A DNA stretch of 64,000 bases from Ochromonas danica (Eukaryota; Sar; Chrysophyceae; Chromulinales; Chromulinaceae), in assembly GCA_015146655.1 (NCBI GenBank), contig VKHL01000020.1:62001-126000 (forward strand), read 5' to 3'. Position 1 is the stretch's first letter; each line of letters opens with the position of its first letter. Shown here one piece after another: positions 1 through 10,732 of this stretch. The notes beneath the pieces were generated by a model. It did no database searches. It saw nothing but the letters and a program-made list of their open reading frames with translations, and was not told where the DNA came from. The translations under genes were made by a program, and so were the position numbers.

Positions 1-1
1 A

Positions 2-655
2 TTGGAGCTGCGAGCCAAGGAGAAGATGCTTCAAGACGCCTCAGCCTTGGCGTCTAGCATGGCCATGGGCTTTACAGGCACATCTGCCACAGACTTCCTC
101 TTCCTACCCTCTCCTCCTGCTGCTGCTACTACTACAACTACTACTCCAGCAACACCTGTTGCTTCCTATCATCCTTCTTCCTCATCTTCTTCTATGGCAA
201 TGAGTGCAGCTGATCGAGCCTCACACACCTTCGATCTCTATTTACAGTCTATGACTTCAACAACAAGTAGAAGAGAGAGACAGAAGGAGCAGGAGGAGGA
301 GGACGAAGATGCCATGGTAGCAACTACCAATGTGTCCAAGTCAAAGCTCACGGACAGCTACGAGGACATGATCGAGCGTTTGTCCTACAAGTTCTCATCT
401 CACAAGTTACCCAACAGCAACCATGGCACAGAGGAAGAAGACTACCTCCTCTCTCTGCAGACTACCGTGCCCAGGCCCATGGCCGCTGTGCCTCACCCTC
501 TCGTGGCTGCGGTTAATCGAAAGATCCCAGTGTCACAAGGGTCAGCCAACAAGAAAGTGAAGTTTAATGCATTCTTCGCGACGAAGGAACTCTTCCCGCC
601 ATCGCCTGACCGCAGTGACCCGCGAGTCATCGACACTACCAATGGCTACTTCTAG
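2..655 (+). CDS. C-terminal part of an unknown Ser/Thr-rich protein (5' end outside window)
   Basis: The reading frame is open from base 2 and stops at 653-655, leaving about 217 residues. The first codon is TTG, so this is almost certainly the inside of a longer protein or its last exon, not a start. Visible parts are a short charged helix-like opening, Ala/Thr/Ser/Pro-rich low complexity at residues about 35-70, a Glu/Asp run near residues 95-103, a stretch around DSYEDMIERLSYKF that could be a short helical motif, and a basic segment (KKVKFNAFFATKELFPPSPD) near the C terminus. I do not recognise a domain. The 3' end is followed by 160 bases of AT-rich spacer and then by the convergent SmG gene. 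Confidence that it is coding is good because the frame stays open through ordered codons; function is unknown. Confidence 0.65.
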   Translation: MELRAKEKMLQDASALASSMAMGFTGTSATDFLFLPSPPAAATTTTTTPATPVASYHPSSSSSSMAMSAADRASHTFDLYLQSMTSTTSRRERQKEQEEEDEDAMVATTNVSKSKLTDSYEDMIERLSYKFSSHKLPNSNHGTEEEDYLLSLQTTVPRPMAAVPHPLVAAVNRKIPVSQGSANKKVKFNAFFATKELFPPSPDRSDPRVIDTTNGYF

Positions 656-818
656 CCTCTTCTTCTTTGTCTCTCGAGGTCATTCTTGATTTGGTTTGTT
701 TAGTGTTGATTTCTGTCGTGGTCTACTAGTGATAAACAATGACACGATCTGTGTGGTGTGGTGTGTAGTGTGTGGGTATTAAATAGTATAAAATGAGTTA
801 TTAAGTCATCTGCTCCTT

Positions 819-1383
819 CTACACGCTGACCAATTCCATCTATGACATGATATCATCACCATGCAGTCATCCCACCAAGCAAAACGATCCACGACAACAA
901 GACAGACAACAACAACAACAACAACAACAAGCAGTACAGTTAGAGGGCTGGTCAGCACAGAGTAGGTGGAGGGGGAGGGGGGTAGGCTTCTAACCTGTAC
1001 AATGCTATTGCCTCGAACCACCTGACAGAAGAGAGACAGAGAGAGCAGACCATGCCGATACACAGAGAGAGACAAACACCGCGTCACATTCTGACTGACA
1101 GAGAAAGAGAATGAGTGAGGGAGAGATTGGAAGACTTACCACCATGCCTATGTTATTTCGTTGGTTATTCGAAGCTTCTTCGATAGCATTGCCTAGGACA
1201 AGATTCATGAATTGATCATAGCCACGAAGTGTACCAGTGACTTTGCGGTTCTTGTTGAGATGCAAAGCGACGGTCTTGTCGAGGTATGATCTAAGAGAAT
1301 TAGAAGAAGAAGAAAATTATCCATCCTTCCAAAGTAGTCAAAAGAGGAATGGCTTACTTCAGATTAGGTCCTTTTGATGACAT
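819..1383 (-). CDS. SNRPG: Small nuclear ribonucleoprotein G (Sm protein G), four exons
   Basis: Exons read on the minus strand are 1383-1358, 1290-1140, 1021-995 and 839-819, all with GT-AG borders, and give a 74-residue protein (human SmG has 76). The product opens MSSKGPNLKSYLDKTVALHL. The Sm1 motif contains LRGYDQFMNLVL and the Sm2 motif contains VVVRGNSIVQ, ending MELVSV where the human protein ends in a similar LEALERV-type tail. SmG is one of seven Sm proteins that form the ring on the U-rich site of U1, U2, U4 and U5 snRNAs, so it acts in nuclear pre-mRNA splicing. The last exon is only 21 bases and encodes six residues and the stop; it was placed by matching the family's C terminus. 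The gene lies head to head with the DysF/F-BAR gene, with 259 bases between start codons. Confidence 0.9.
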
Positions 1384-1440
1384 GGTTGTCTGTCCGTCTT
1401 GTTTAGGTTTTGTTTTGATCACGTCCCGTCCTGAACCAAC

Positions 1441-1533
1441 CCTGTCAAAACCAAAGAACACCCTTCGTCACGCTTTTTCAATATTAAGGTACGTTTATGC
1501 TGGTTGGTAAAGGTGTTCTTTGGTTTTGACAGG
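1441..1533. repeat. Perfect 22-bp inverted repeat in the SmG/DysF divergent promoter
   Basis: Bases 1441-1462 and 1512-1533 are exact reverse complements over 22 bases (arm core TCAAAACCAAAGAACACC), separated by 49 bases. The repeat sits between the two start codons at 1383 (minus) and 1643 (plus). It could be a dimeric regulatory site, a transcribed hairpin in a 5' UTR, or the ends of a very small inserted element. Confidence 0.75.
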
Positions 1534-1642
1534 GCAGATATTTCGGCGGGCTGTGAGCAAGTGATACATTTTGGAAGAAGAGTTTGATTGGGTCATATTC
1601 TACCTGTGCTATAGCAGTGGTCTTCATATTAGAGCTTCTCGA

Positions 1643-4600
1643 ATGAATGCCAATAGTGCCATTATCAGCCAGGTGGAAATATGGCAGGTAAGTCGTTCTA
1701 GAACCAAGGCAGTCTTTGATATTTGGAATGTCAAGGATCTCATTGTTTTTGGTGTTGTATTGGATGGTGATCTGTTCTCCTAGGCACAGACTTATTGGCC
1801 AATCAAGGGATGGGCTGCTCCTCTCTCTGGAACGCCTCACTATACTTGTGTTCTTCTCTCTTCTGGTGTGACCGACACCTTTCCCAATGATCTCCTCCCA
1901 CCTGTCGGGTAAACCACCTTTCTCATTTTCTTTCTCCTTGAACAAGACTCACCAAGTGATAATTATTTAAACGCATAGATGGAAATGGGTGGAGGATTGG
2001 TCTATTGACTCCAGCTCCCAGTATGGCAATCCCGATGGGGAAGGCTGGCTCTATGCCGCCACTTTCGATCGTCTTCATGAACAGATGCGTAATGCTGCTG
2101 CAACTGGATTAGCTGCTGCAACTTGTATGGTTCGTAAGAGAAGATGGATTCGTACGATCACTTGCATTTCCACAGACTTAGCGATAAAGATACGAGATCG
2201 TGCTGAACGTGTCGTACAGATTCGTGTCAATATTGAAGCTTCTTTGAAAAACAAGGAAGCTTCATTGAAAGAGATTAATGTTTATGAAACACAAAGAGCT
2301 GCAGTCTTCGCTCAATCTTTACAAGTTGCTACTCAAGCTACATTGACTTCTCTAGGCATGTTGAAAGATATTAGCAACAAGCTACGTGTTGTCAAACAGG
2401 TATGTAGGTTCTTCTTATCTACTCCACTCTCTATGCTTACTACTCTTGTCTCTTTATTTATAGTATTTATCTGATCGAGCTTTGATGGAACGAGAGCATA
2501 GCATTCGTCTAGAGAAACTTGCTCAGAAATATCTACCATTACCTTATTCCAGTATTGGTGGTGATGGTAGTATTACCCCTATTACAAGTGATAGTCGATC
2601 ATCACCTCGTCCTGAAGATGTTAGTGAGTCATTGGCTGAGGAATTGACAAGGAAAACCAGTCTGACCCCTGCAGCATTGAGTCAATTAGATCAACAACAA
2701 AGTACCACTGCCGCTGCTGACCTCTTCTTCAATAAGATTGTAGCAGCTACGAAAGCACAAGCACAGACATTAGAAGACTATTCTAAGACACTTCTTCCTC
2801 TTCTGTCAGAGTTAGATAGTTTACAAGAAGAGATACAAGAGATTCTACGTGATGCAAGATCACGTTTTCGTAAGAATAGTGATATCTGTCGTCTATCTGA
2901 AGCTGCTATTATCAACTTTCAAAACTCTGCACATGTTGCTTATAAAAATGTATCTCTTGCTGCCTTACAAGAAGTGGAACTTTTGACAGAAGAGTTGACC
3001 TGTCTACGTGGAGGGCTACCTTTCCATCCGGTCTTCTATGAACGAGTACAATCCGGTAATCATAGCACGTTACAAAACCCACCTATCTCATGGAAAGTTT
3101 CCTTCTTACAGTCAGCCAATCAGTCATCAGGTCAAGGTGGTAATGGACAGGCTAAACGTCCCTCTGCTCAGTCTGTAGTGACTAAGAAGCTATCCAAAGA
3201 GCTTCTTACCTCCTCGAACTCAGAAGTGAATAGTACAGGGATGATGAATAGAGAGGACTTTTGGTTATCAGTACAGAGGTACAAGGTAGCTGTACGAGAT
3301 GCTCAAGAGGCATTGTCAGTGTTAATCTCTGAATACATGGATCTTGATCTACAACAACAGATTATCACTAATCGATCTTATCATCTTCTTAATCGATTAT
3401 CAAAACAATATGTTGAAGAAGAAGTCAGTCTTTATGACTCTTTAACTCAACTTTATACAAGTGCTATGAAAGACTTGTTAAGTAATTTGAAATTATTAGG
3501 TTTACCTTATCCTAACCTACTCTCTCCATTTGCTAAACTCAATCCTCCTGCTCATGCTACTACCTCTATGGTGGCGAATAGTAGTACTAATAGTATTGAT
3601 AGCAGTGGTAGTAGTAGTAGTAGCACGGCAGTGGTCAGTCCTGAGTATATCGACTTCGTGCAGTCTAGAGGTATCTTTGCATTCACTCTCTTATACAAAC
3701 AACCTCTTCCAAAGAGTCCTGGTGTGGTTCGAGCTGGTTCCTTATTGATCATATCATCTGCAGAAATTCGACGTATTCTATCTGCTAGCTCTACTGCTGG
3801 TAGTGGTAGTGGTAGTGGTAGCAGGGATAGTGATATAGTATTATCCTCTCAAACCGTGCCACAGCCTCCAAACCTCAATCCTACTACCCAATTAACTGCT
3901 ACTAGCAACTATGACTACATCATATCCATGGGGTTGAATAATGTAGTCTTAGCTAATAACACTCAAAATAAGGAAAGTCAGAGTTTCAGTCAGTCGTTAA
4001 ATTGGAGAACTGTGTGGGTAGTAGCTACCTCTGATGGATTTCTACACATTCTCTTTGATCATTTATGTAATATCCCAGATCGATCCTTTTGTCTTCGCAA
4101 TTGCTTATTAAGAGAGATTAAAGCTCAAAGTCCACCTCTCTTTCATGCAGCATTTGAAATTGCTCCATCAAGGAATAGCACTGGATGGACTAATGCAGAG
4201 GCTCGACCATTAGGAAGTCCAGCGAAACGAAGAGCTTCTAAGGCGAACCTCTCTCAAGGATTTGTATTTTGTCAGTTGGATGGCTCATCTTTATCTGAAT
4301 GGCTAGCTGATCTAAATGAGTTATCATATTCAACGGTTACTTCCTACAATGAGGTAGAGAGTAGTCATCAAGAAGCGCTGTTACAATCTTTACCTATATT
4401 AAAAGGAGAGACAGCTCAGATTGATCTTGAGATGCATCAATATGCTGAAGTAGAAGGATCGGAGACGAGTAGTGACTATGGTAGTCAGAAGGATATAACA
4501 GAAGGAGGAGAAGATGAAGATGGAAGTAGTAGCTGTAAGGATGTGGTTGGTCTGGTGGCTCATACAGGCAAGTTCAGTGATGATGAGACTGACTATCCAG

Positions 4601-5750
4601 CCAGTGCTGCTACGTCTCCTTTCAAATCACCTTACCCAAGCAAATTGGTTATGATAGATTCGCCTCAGACTGACTACGGGGCAAGTGCTACAGCAGCAGC
4701 TACAACAGCTACTACCTTCGCCACCACAACAAGTGATAGCCTCGATGAAGTCCAACGAGAACAGTTAAGACAGCAAGAAAGAATGGAAGAACACGAACTA
4801 CTACAGCTGGAAGAAGATCGAAAACAAAGATCAGAAGAGATCCACCAAGAAGGAGTAGAGATCCACCAAGAAGAAGATGATGATGATGAAGCGGAAGGAG
4901 AAGAAGAGAGACTTGAAGAGGACAGGGAAGAAGCTGATGGAGTAGAAGAGACAGTAATAATGGAAGGAAGTGATCTCGTCCTCAATAACAACAGCAACAA
5001 CAACAATAGCAGCGGCAATCCTAACAAACTACAAACCAACGCTCAACATAATAGGCAACAGTCTAGTGAGAAGACAACTCCTCCTCCTATACGCTCTATT
5101 CGACGCTATGCTGGACATGTCAGTACAAGTAAATACGAGAGAAAAGACTCTTCTTGGATCAAGCATGAGGCCAATGGAGAGCATGGTGCCAGAACTCGTT
5201 CCCAAATTGTTGGTATGGTGCCTGTAGCCTCTGAAATCAAACCTGTCCAGCTCATTCCTAATGTGGATAAGGACATGCCACTCTTCAAGAGACATTCTCA
5301 GATGATTGCTCAATGTGAGTGCTTTCCTCAAGTCTAGCATATTACATGTTGGTGGTGTTGTTCATTAATGGTTTAATGGATGTTATAGATGAGCAAGGTC
5401 TACAGCAGGAGAAGAAGCGTATATCAATGAAGGTTCAAGAGACCAAGGGGGAACGTTTGAAAGACCTTGTCGTGGACAATCGCCCTCCTCGTGCTTTTGT
5501 TCCGATATCTGATGGTGGTCAGGAAGCTGCTCTAACTCCAACACCACAGACCCAATCACCCGCTACTACTACTACAGCTGCTGCTGCTTCTCCTGCTGAA
5601 GTGGAAACTGGGATTGCTAAAGCTCGTACACTAGGGGTGAAAAAGCTAAGCAAAGTATTTGACATGAAATCAATGGTGGGTTCAGAAGGGCAGCAACATG
5701 TTGAGGAAAGTGCCCCAAGTCTGTCTGACAGTGCGAATACCATTTCTTGA
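1643..5750 (+). CDS. DysF, F-BAR-like and PH domain membrane-associated protein, five exons
   Basis: Exons 1643-1687, 1784-1908, 1979-2399, 2464-5314 and 5389-5750 join in frame to 1267 residues. Residues about 12-100 match the dysferlin (DysF) N and C motifs: VEIWQAQTYWPIKGW, then WKWVEDWSID, GWLYA and RKRRWIRT. Residues about 105-490 are helical and contain an FCH-type signature (SDRALMEREHSIRLEKLAQ), consistent with a membrane-bending F-BAR dimer. Residues about 535-760 look like a PH domain split by a Ser/Gly-rich insert (SRGIFAFTLLYKQ at the start, FVFCQLDGSSLSEWLADL at the final helix). A long acidic, Gln/Asn-rich disordered tail follows. DysF domains occur in dysferlin, peroxisomal Pex30-type proteins and TECPR1, and F-BAR and PH domains bind phosphoinositide membranes, so a role in membrane remodelling or contact sites is inferred. 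The start ATG at 1643 is the first in frame after an upstream stop, but a further 5' exon cannot be excluded. Confidence 0.8.
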
Positions 5751-6245
5751 CAAAGAGGAGAAGAAGGAGAAGATTGATTCCAAGTGTATAGTTTTAGTTT
5801 GTATCTATGAGCAATCGGAAATGTTGCTAATTACCATATCCAGGATAATAGGGCTACTTTTCTTGTAATATTGTAATGCATATTACTCGAAATATCTACA
5901 GTAACCTAATTTAGCAGTACTAAGGGTAAGGGGTAGACAAAGTCAATGAAAAGTGAGCAATATTATTAGTGTTGAAGCATATAATGAATGCTATGATGTA
6001 GTCTACCCTAAGCACGGCCATCTAACTTGCAATATTTATAAAGTCATGCTAGATACTCAATAACTTTACAACATACACAGTGCAGCAAGCTGAAAATACA
6101 AAGAAACTCGTTTCTACTTCTCTTTAAAACGCGTTTCTCTGTGCTCACGTCATGGGAAGACGAGGGATGACATCAACAAGGATCGCATCATCCCACAGTA
6201 TAGAACAGTATCCAGGTATTGCATTCAGGATTGACTGTTAACAAG
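5751..6245. other. Intergenic AT-rich spacer
   Basis: No open frame with coding character is visible. It holds the 3' flank of the DysF/F-BAR gene and the promoter and 5' UTR of the epimerase gene. I see no RNA gene or repeat. Confidence 0.6.
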
Positions 6246-7296
6246 ATGTTACAAGTAGTCTTGCTTCTCTTAGTCAACCTCTCTTTTATTCTTTCCTTTC
6301 ATCAACTTCCATTAGGAAGTAGTCCTCTGAGAGTTTCTCAAAGACAAACGACAGTGAAGATGATGGCTTGGGCTGCTAAGGAGTCCAAGGAACATTTCCT
6401 TATTGCACCCTCTATTCTATCAGCTGACTTTGCTCGTCTAGGAGAAGAAGTGGACAATGTGCTGGCAGCAGGAGCTGATGTCGTCCACTTTGATGTCATG
6501 GGTAAGTGATTATGACTGACTGAGTCACTGAGGCACTGACATCCATGCATGACACCCTCTGTCTCTGCCTCTGTCTCTATCTCTATAGACAACCACTATG
6601 TGCCAAATCTTACTATTGGACCTATGGTCTGTAAAGCCTTGCGTGATCATGGTGTGACCAAGGACATCGATGTTCATCTCATGGTCCAGCCTGTCGATGC
6701 CATGATTCAAGACTTTGCCAAGGCTGGGGCTTCCTATATTACTTTCCACCCTGAGGTTAGTCCTTCTTCTTCTCTGCCTAGGTAGTGATGGCGCTAACTG
6801 CTGGGTTGATGGCATGGCCCCAGGCATCGAATCATGTGGATCGGTCTTTAGGTCTCATTCGCTCCTTCGGCCTCAAATCTGGTCTAGTCCTCACTCCTAC
6901 TACCTCTTTGGACTACTGCAAGTATGTTCTAGACAAGATCGATATCATTCTGTTAATGTCTGTCAACCCAGGCTTTGGAGGACAGTCCTTCATCCCATCT
7001 GCTCTCAAGGTGAGCTCTTCCTTGACACCTCCACCCCTTTCACCGGTTGTTAATGGTCATTTTATCCCTACTCTTCTCAGAAATTGAAGGAAGCCCGCAA
7101 GATGATCGATGAGTCAGGCTATGATATCCGTCTGGAGATTGATGGCGGAGTTACAACAGCAAACATTGCCGAGATTGCCCAAGCTGGTGCAGATATGTTT
7201 GTTGCTGGCTCGGCCATTCTCAAGAATCCTCGCACTAAGGATGCCTATGCTTCCACCATCCAAGCCATGCGCTCCAACTTGGCTCATCTGCATTAA
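6246..7296 (+). CDS. RPE: Ribulose-phosphate 3-epimerase, plastid-type, four exons
   Basis: Exons 6246-6501, 6589-6755, 6824-7009 and 7081-7296 give 274 residues. The enzyme interconverts ribulose 5-phosphate and xylulose 5-phosphate in the Calvin cycle and pentose phosphate pathway. Family motifs are clear: [36 protein letters not shown] with the catalytic Asp and metal ligands, [26 protein letters not shown], and [11 protein letters not shown] with the second catalytic Asp, then the phosphate-binding AGSAIL. The N terminus ([18 protein letters not shown]) is a signal peptide ending in a Ser-Phe junction followed by a Ser/Arg/Gln-rich stretch, the pattern of bipartite plastid targeting in algae with secondary red plastids. 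ATG 6246 was chosen because it opens this signal peptide. Plastid location is inferred from the leader. Confidence 0.93.
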
Positions 7297-8004
7297 TAAT
7301 AAGTACAGTAAACTGTGAACAATAGAGAGGGTGGGGTTTCTTATGGTTAAAATCAGTCCAAAATACTTAGTAACCTGGTGATGCATGCACAACTCTCAAG
7401 TACTGCAAGGTTACAAACATGCTATCTTTCTTCCTGTTCATTCTTTATGACACATTGAGATTGCCATAGTCTAAGTCTGAGAGTGCTGTGTATCACCTAT
7501 GTACTCCAATTAGCCTTAAGCTTAGAGCAACCTGTTATGTTGTTCGTGTCAATAGTAGTCTAGTCTAGTCTCTCTATAGTGGTAAATCCTCGTCTCTGCA
7601 TATGTGGAGTGTTCCAGTTGTTACTATGCGTGAGGTTAATGTGTGGTGTGATTGTTGTTATGCGTGGGGTGCTCAGCAGCGGCAGCTCTGCGGAGGGGCG
7701 AGAAAGAGCACGACGAGCCAAGAGCAAGTGAAGGACATCAGCAGAGAAGAAGGGAAGAGATCGGATCCCATCATCAACCCAGCCTTCACCTTCCTGTCTT
7801 CCAATTGAGAGAGAACGAAGGAAAGAGAAGATCTTCTTGGGGGGTTGAAATAGGTTGAATTCCACCAATATAAAAGAATAAAAGACAGACAGTATTCCAA
7901 TTTCTCCTTCTGTGAGATAATATACAGTCGTTTTCACTGACCAATCAACCACCTCTCTCATCTGCTGTCTACATCTTCTACATCCACTACTAGACCAGAC
8001 CACT
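7297..8004. other. Intergenic region between RPE and COX10
   Basis: No supported gene. A minus-strand open frame at 7560-8132 runs into the COX10 start and has no recognisable motif, so it is treated as chance. Purine-rich tracts at about 7730-7830 probably belong to the COX10 5' UTR or promoter. Confidence 0.5.
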
Positions 8005-9348
8005 ATGTTACGTTTTACTACCCTCCGAACAGTAAAAACGCAACTCAACAAGCATGGCAATCTGATGAACTCTTTGTCCACCAAGAGAGCAGCAGCAGCA
8101 GCCTCACCTTCCTCCTTTGCTGCCAAGCTCAAGGTCTACAGTGACCTATCCAAGTTTCGTCTCAGTTCCTTGGTGGTATTAACTACTAGTGCTGGCTTTA
8201 TCTGTGCGGGTGGTCCCGTGGATATCTGCACGATGATCGCAGCCTCAACAGGTACCTTTCTCTGTGCAGCCTCAGCGGGTACTTTCAATCAGATTGCAGA
8301 GAAGGAGATTGATGCGAAAATGAAACGTACACTTCAACGACCTCTTCCTTCTGGGAAGGTGAGTCCTCTCAATGCAACTGCCTTTGGTGGTCTCACAGGG
8401 TTAGCTGGTGTTTCGCTACTCTATGGTACAACCAACCCTTTGGTAGCTGCCTTAGGGCTGGGTAACATCCTCTTATATGCTGGACCTTATACCTTTTCCA
8501 AGAGAACAACTGAACTAAACACATGGATAGGATCGATTGTGGGGGCTATTCCACCATTAATGGGATGGTTTGCAGCGACTCAAAACCCGGCAGTGGCACA
8601 AAGTGTGATGACCATGGCCAGCAAGGACCCATTGTTCTTCCCATCCCTGATGCAAGAATACGGTGTTCTCCTTACAGGAGAGCCTCTTGCCCTGGCTGCT
8701 CTGCTCTTCCTCTGGCAATTCCCTCATTTCTTTGCCTTATCCTATCTTTATCGTGAAGATTACAGTCGTGGAGGTTTCCAGATGGTCGCTTGTAATGACC
8801 CCGTGGGTAATCGCTCGGCAAGATTAGTGATGGAATACTCTCTCTATCTCACAGCCTTCCCCATCCTCACCTCTGTTCTTGGCTATACCTCTTACATGTA
8901 TAGTGTTGAGGGCACTGCTGCCAACTTGTATCTCCTCTACCTGGCTCAGAAGTTCCGTGAAGATCGGAGCAACTATAATGCACGCAAGGTCTTCCTGTGC
9001 TCATTATGGTACCTTCCTTTACTTCTTGCAGGCTTTGTGTTCCATTCTCGAGTTTGGAACACCATTACGGAAGACAATGAGAACCAGGAAGCACTCCTGC
9101 TGACTGAAGGTGGCCAAACTTTGGACCAATTAAGTGATGCCTTAGTGAGCGCGAAGGGTCAGATGAAAGGACTCTGTCTTCATGAATACTTGACTCAACA
9201 GGAACACTTCTGTGTCAAGCTAACGTCAGACAAGATGGTGGACAAAGCAGGACAGGTCGTGGATGTCATCGAAGAGAATGTCTCCGGTGAGCCGCAGTTG
9301 TTATTGCAAAGTGTACATCTACAAGAGGACGACAAGGAAGAACGTTAA
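8005..9348 (+). CDS. COX10: Protoheme IX farnesyltransferase, mitochondrial (COX10)
   Basis: A single-exon gene of 447 residues. The enzyme attaches a farnesyl chain to heme b, making heme O, the precursor of heme A for cytochrome c oxidase; it is an inner-membrane UbiA-superfamily prenyltransferase. The first Asp-rich active-site motif is seen at residues about 95-118 (FNQIAEKEIDAKMKRTLQRP, then LPSGK), and the second cytosolic loop carries YREDYSRGGFQM near residue 249. Hydrophobic segments between them fit the usual seven to nine transmembrane helices. The N terminus, MLRFTTLRTVKTQLNKHGN, is basic and lacks acidic residues, as expected for a mitochondrial presequence. About 95 hydrophilic residues at the C terminus (after VFHSRVW) extend beyond the usual end of the family and have no clear function. 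Confidence 0.93.
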   Translation: MLRFTTLRTVKTQLNKHGNLMNSLSTKRAAAAASPSSFAAKLKVYSDLSKFRLSSLVVLTTSAGFICAGGPVDICTMIAASTGTFLCAASAGTFNQIAEKEIDAKMKRTLQRPLPSGKVSPLNATAFGGLTGLAGVSLLYGTTNPLVAALGLGNILLYAGPYTFSKRTTELNTWIGSIVGAIPPLMGWFAATQNPAVAQSVMTMASKDPLFFPSLMQEYGVLLTGEPLALAALLFLWQFPHFFALSYLYREDYSRGGFQMVACNDPVGNRSARLVMEYSLYLTAFPILTSVLGYTSYMYSVEGTAANLYLLYLAQKFREDRSNYNARKVFLCSLWYLPLLLAGFVFHSRVWNTITEDNENQEALLLTEGGQTLDQLSDALVSAKGQMKGLCLHEYLTQQEHFCVKLTSDKMVDKAGQVVDVIEENVSGEPQLLLQSVHLQEDDKEER

Positions 9349-9532
9349 AGCGGGGGGTAGAGAGTAATTTTGCATTAGCTAATGCAGCAAGGTTTAATTT
9401 CCTAGACTACTGTGCTTCATTCACCCTTTGGGTATAGCGGATGTGTGTGTTCTGAGAGGGAGAAGTGCAGTGCATTCTTAAACTGTGGTTGTCATGTTAA
9501 AGCTAGTATAACGATTTTTTTAAAGCCCATTA

Positions 9533-10732
9533 TCACCAAGACATCATCGACTCATAGTCTTCCCGAGTCGTACTTCCAGCCAATGTCCCCGGATGGTCAG
9601 CAGTTCCATTATTATCTACATTACTAGCATAAAGAAGACTCTTCTGCAGTTCTTGGGCATTAGTCAGCCATTCATTATAATATTCACAAGAGGAGGGTGA
9701 GATAATGCCTCCCTCACTGCATTGGTGCAAGACAGGACAGCGCCCACAGGGTGTCTCCGTGAGGTATTCCCAGCCCATGCTACCGCTCTTACACACTTTG
9801 AAGCGCTTGCGAGCTGTGGATTGACCTGTCATGAGAACCACAGCACTGGACACTTCTTCTAGTCGGCCATCATAGACTAATGTATTAACCACCAGCTCCA
9901 ACTCCTCTTGAGACAATTCCACCTGTTTGTTCAGTAACAATGACATGAAATGGCAAGACATGAACACTAGCATATCTGACCTACCTTGCTAATACCACTA
10001 ATGCGCACTTTCTCAGTGAGTGTAGGTAAGTCCACCATTCCCATATTCTTCACTATTTGCACAATAAAATTGCTCAAGGCCCCCACAAACTCATGATCAA
10101 ACTCTTGGTCAGAATACCAGGGACCTCCTGTGATCTCCTTGGCTGGCATCATGTCATAGGCCATGTAGAGCTTCTTGGACTTACTCACAACAGATCGTAC
10201 ACTCTTGACAAGTTGTCGTTGTTCTAAGATCTTTAGGGTCTTGGCTAGTGTGTGCTGGGGGATATTGGTGGCAGTCTTGATATCTCGTGTCCAGATACCT
10301 CTGTTATATCATAGTAAGGCACGGTAAAGAAGGACAATAGAGGCGGAGAGGGGAGAGGGAGTGACGTACTTGTTGCCTGATCGCTCAATGGCCTGATAAA
10401 CCAACATCTGCTCTGGTCTGATGAGATCGTCACCCAACATACAGAGAGAGAGAGACAGTGAGACATACGCTGGATGATGTTGATGAGGGGTGTCGATAGT
10501 CTCACCCTAAACCTTCAAACTTCATGGCAGTTTCTTCCTTGACAGCCTTATAGACTAGAGAGCCAGCTTGAGTGAAGAGGAGCAGACGATTGCTGGCCAA
10601 AAGGTCGTTAATTGCAGGGACTAACTGCTCATATCGACCACCAAAATGAGATCGAATCTGCTCATCTGAGATACCTTCTTCAGAAGCAAGTAAAAGCCGT
10701 AAGAGCTCTTCACTTAGTCCTGCTGTGGTCAT
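9533..10732 (-). CDS. POLR3F: RNA polymerase III subunit RPC6 (RPC34/POLR3F), four exons
   Basis: Minus-strand exons 10732-10506, 10417-10370, 10300-9985 and 9922-9533 give 326 residues (human 316). RPC6 is part of the RPC3-RPC6-RPC7 trimer that opens the promoter for Pol III at tRNA, 5S and U6 genes. Two winged-helix domains lie in the N-terminal half; the second begins with PEQMLVYQAIERSGNKGIWT. Family signatures include KKLYMAYDMMPAKEITGGPW, then YSDQEFDHEFV, and the C-terminal iron-sulfur cysteine set CGRCPVLHQC with EGGIISPSSCEYYNEWL after it. The 48-base second exon was placed by the continuity of the winged helix. The gene is divergent from the RRM-like gene to its right, and its end lies 184 bases from the COX10 stop in convergent orientation. 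Confidence 0.92.

Noticed and set aside
4674-5039. Minus-strand frame opposite the acidic tail of the DysF/F-BAR gene
   Set aside because: Its Ser/Leu repeats are the antisense of Glu- and Gln-rich codons in the real gene.
7560-8132. 190-residue minus-strand frame over the COX10 start
   Set aside because: No recognised motif; it covers the COX10 leader and its start, and the COX10 assignment is strong.
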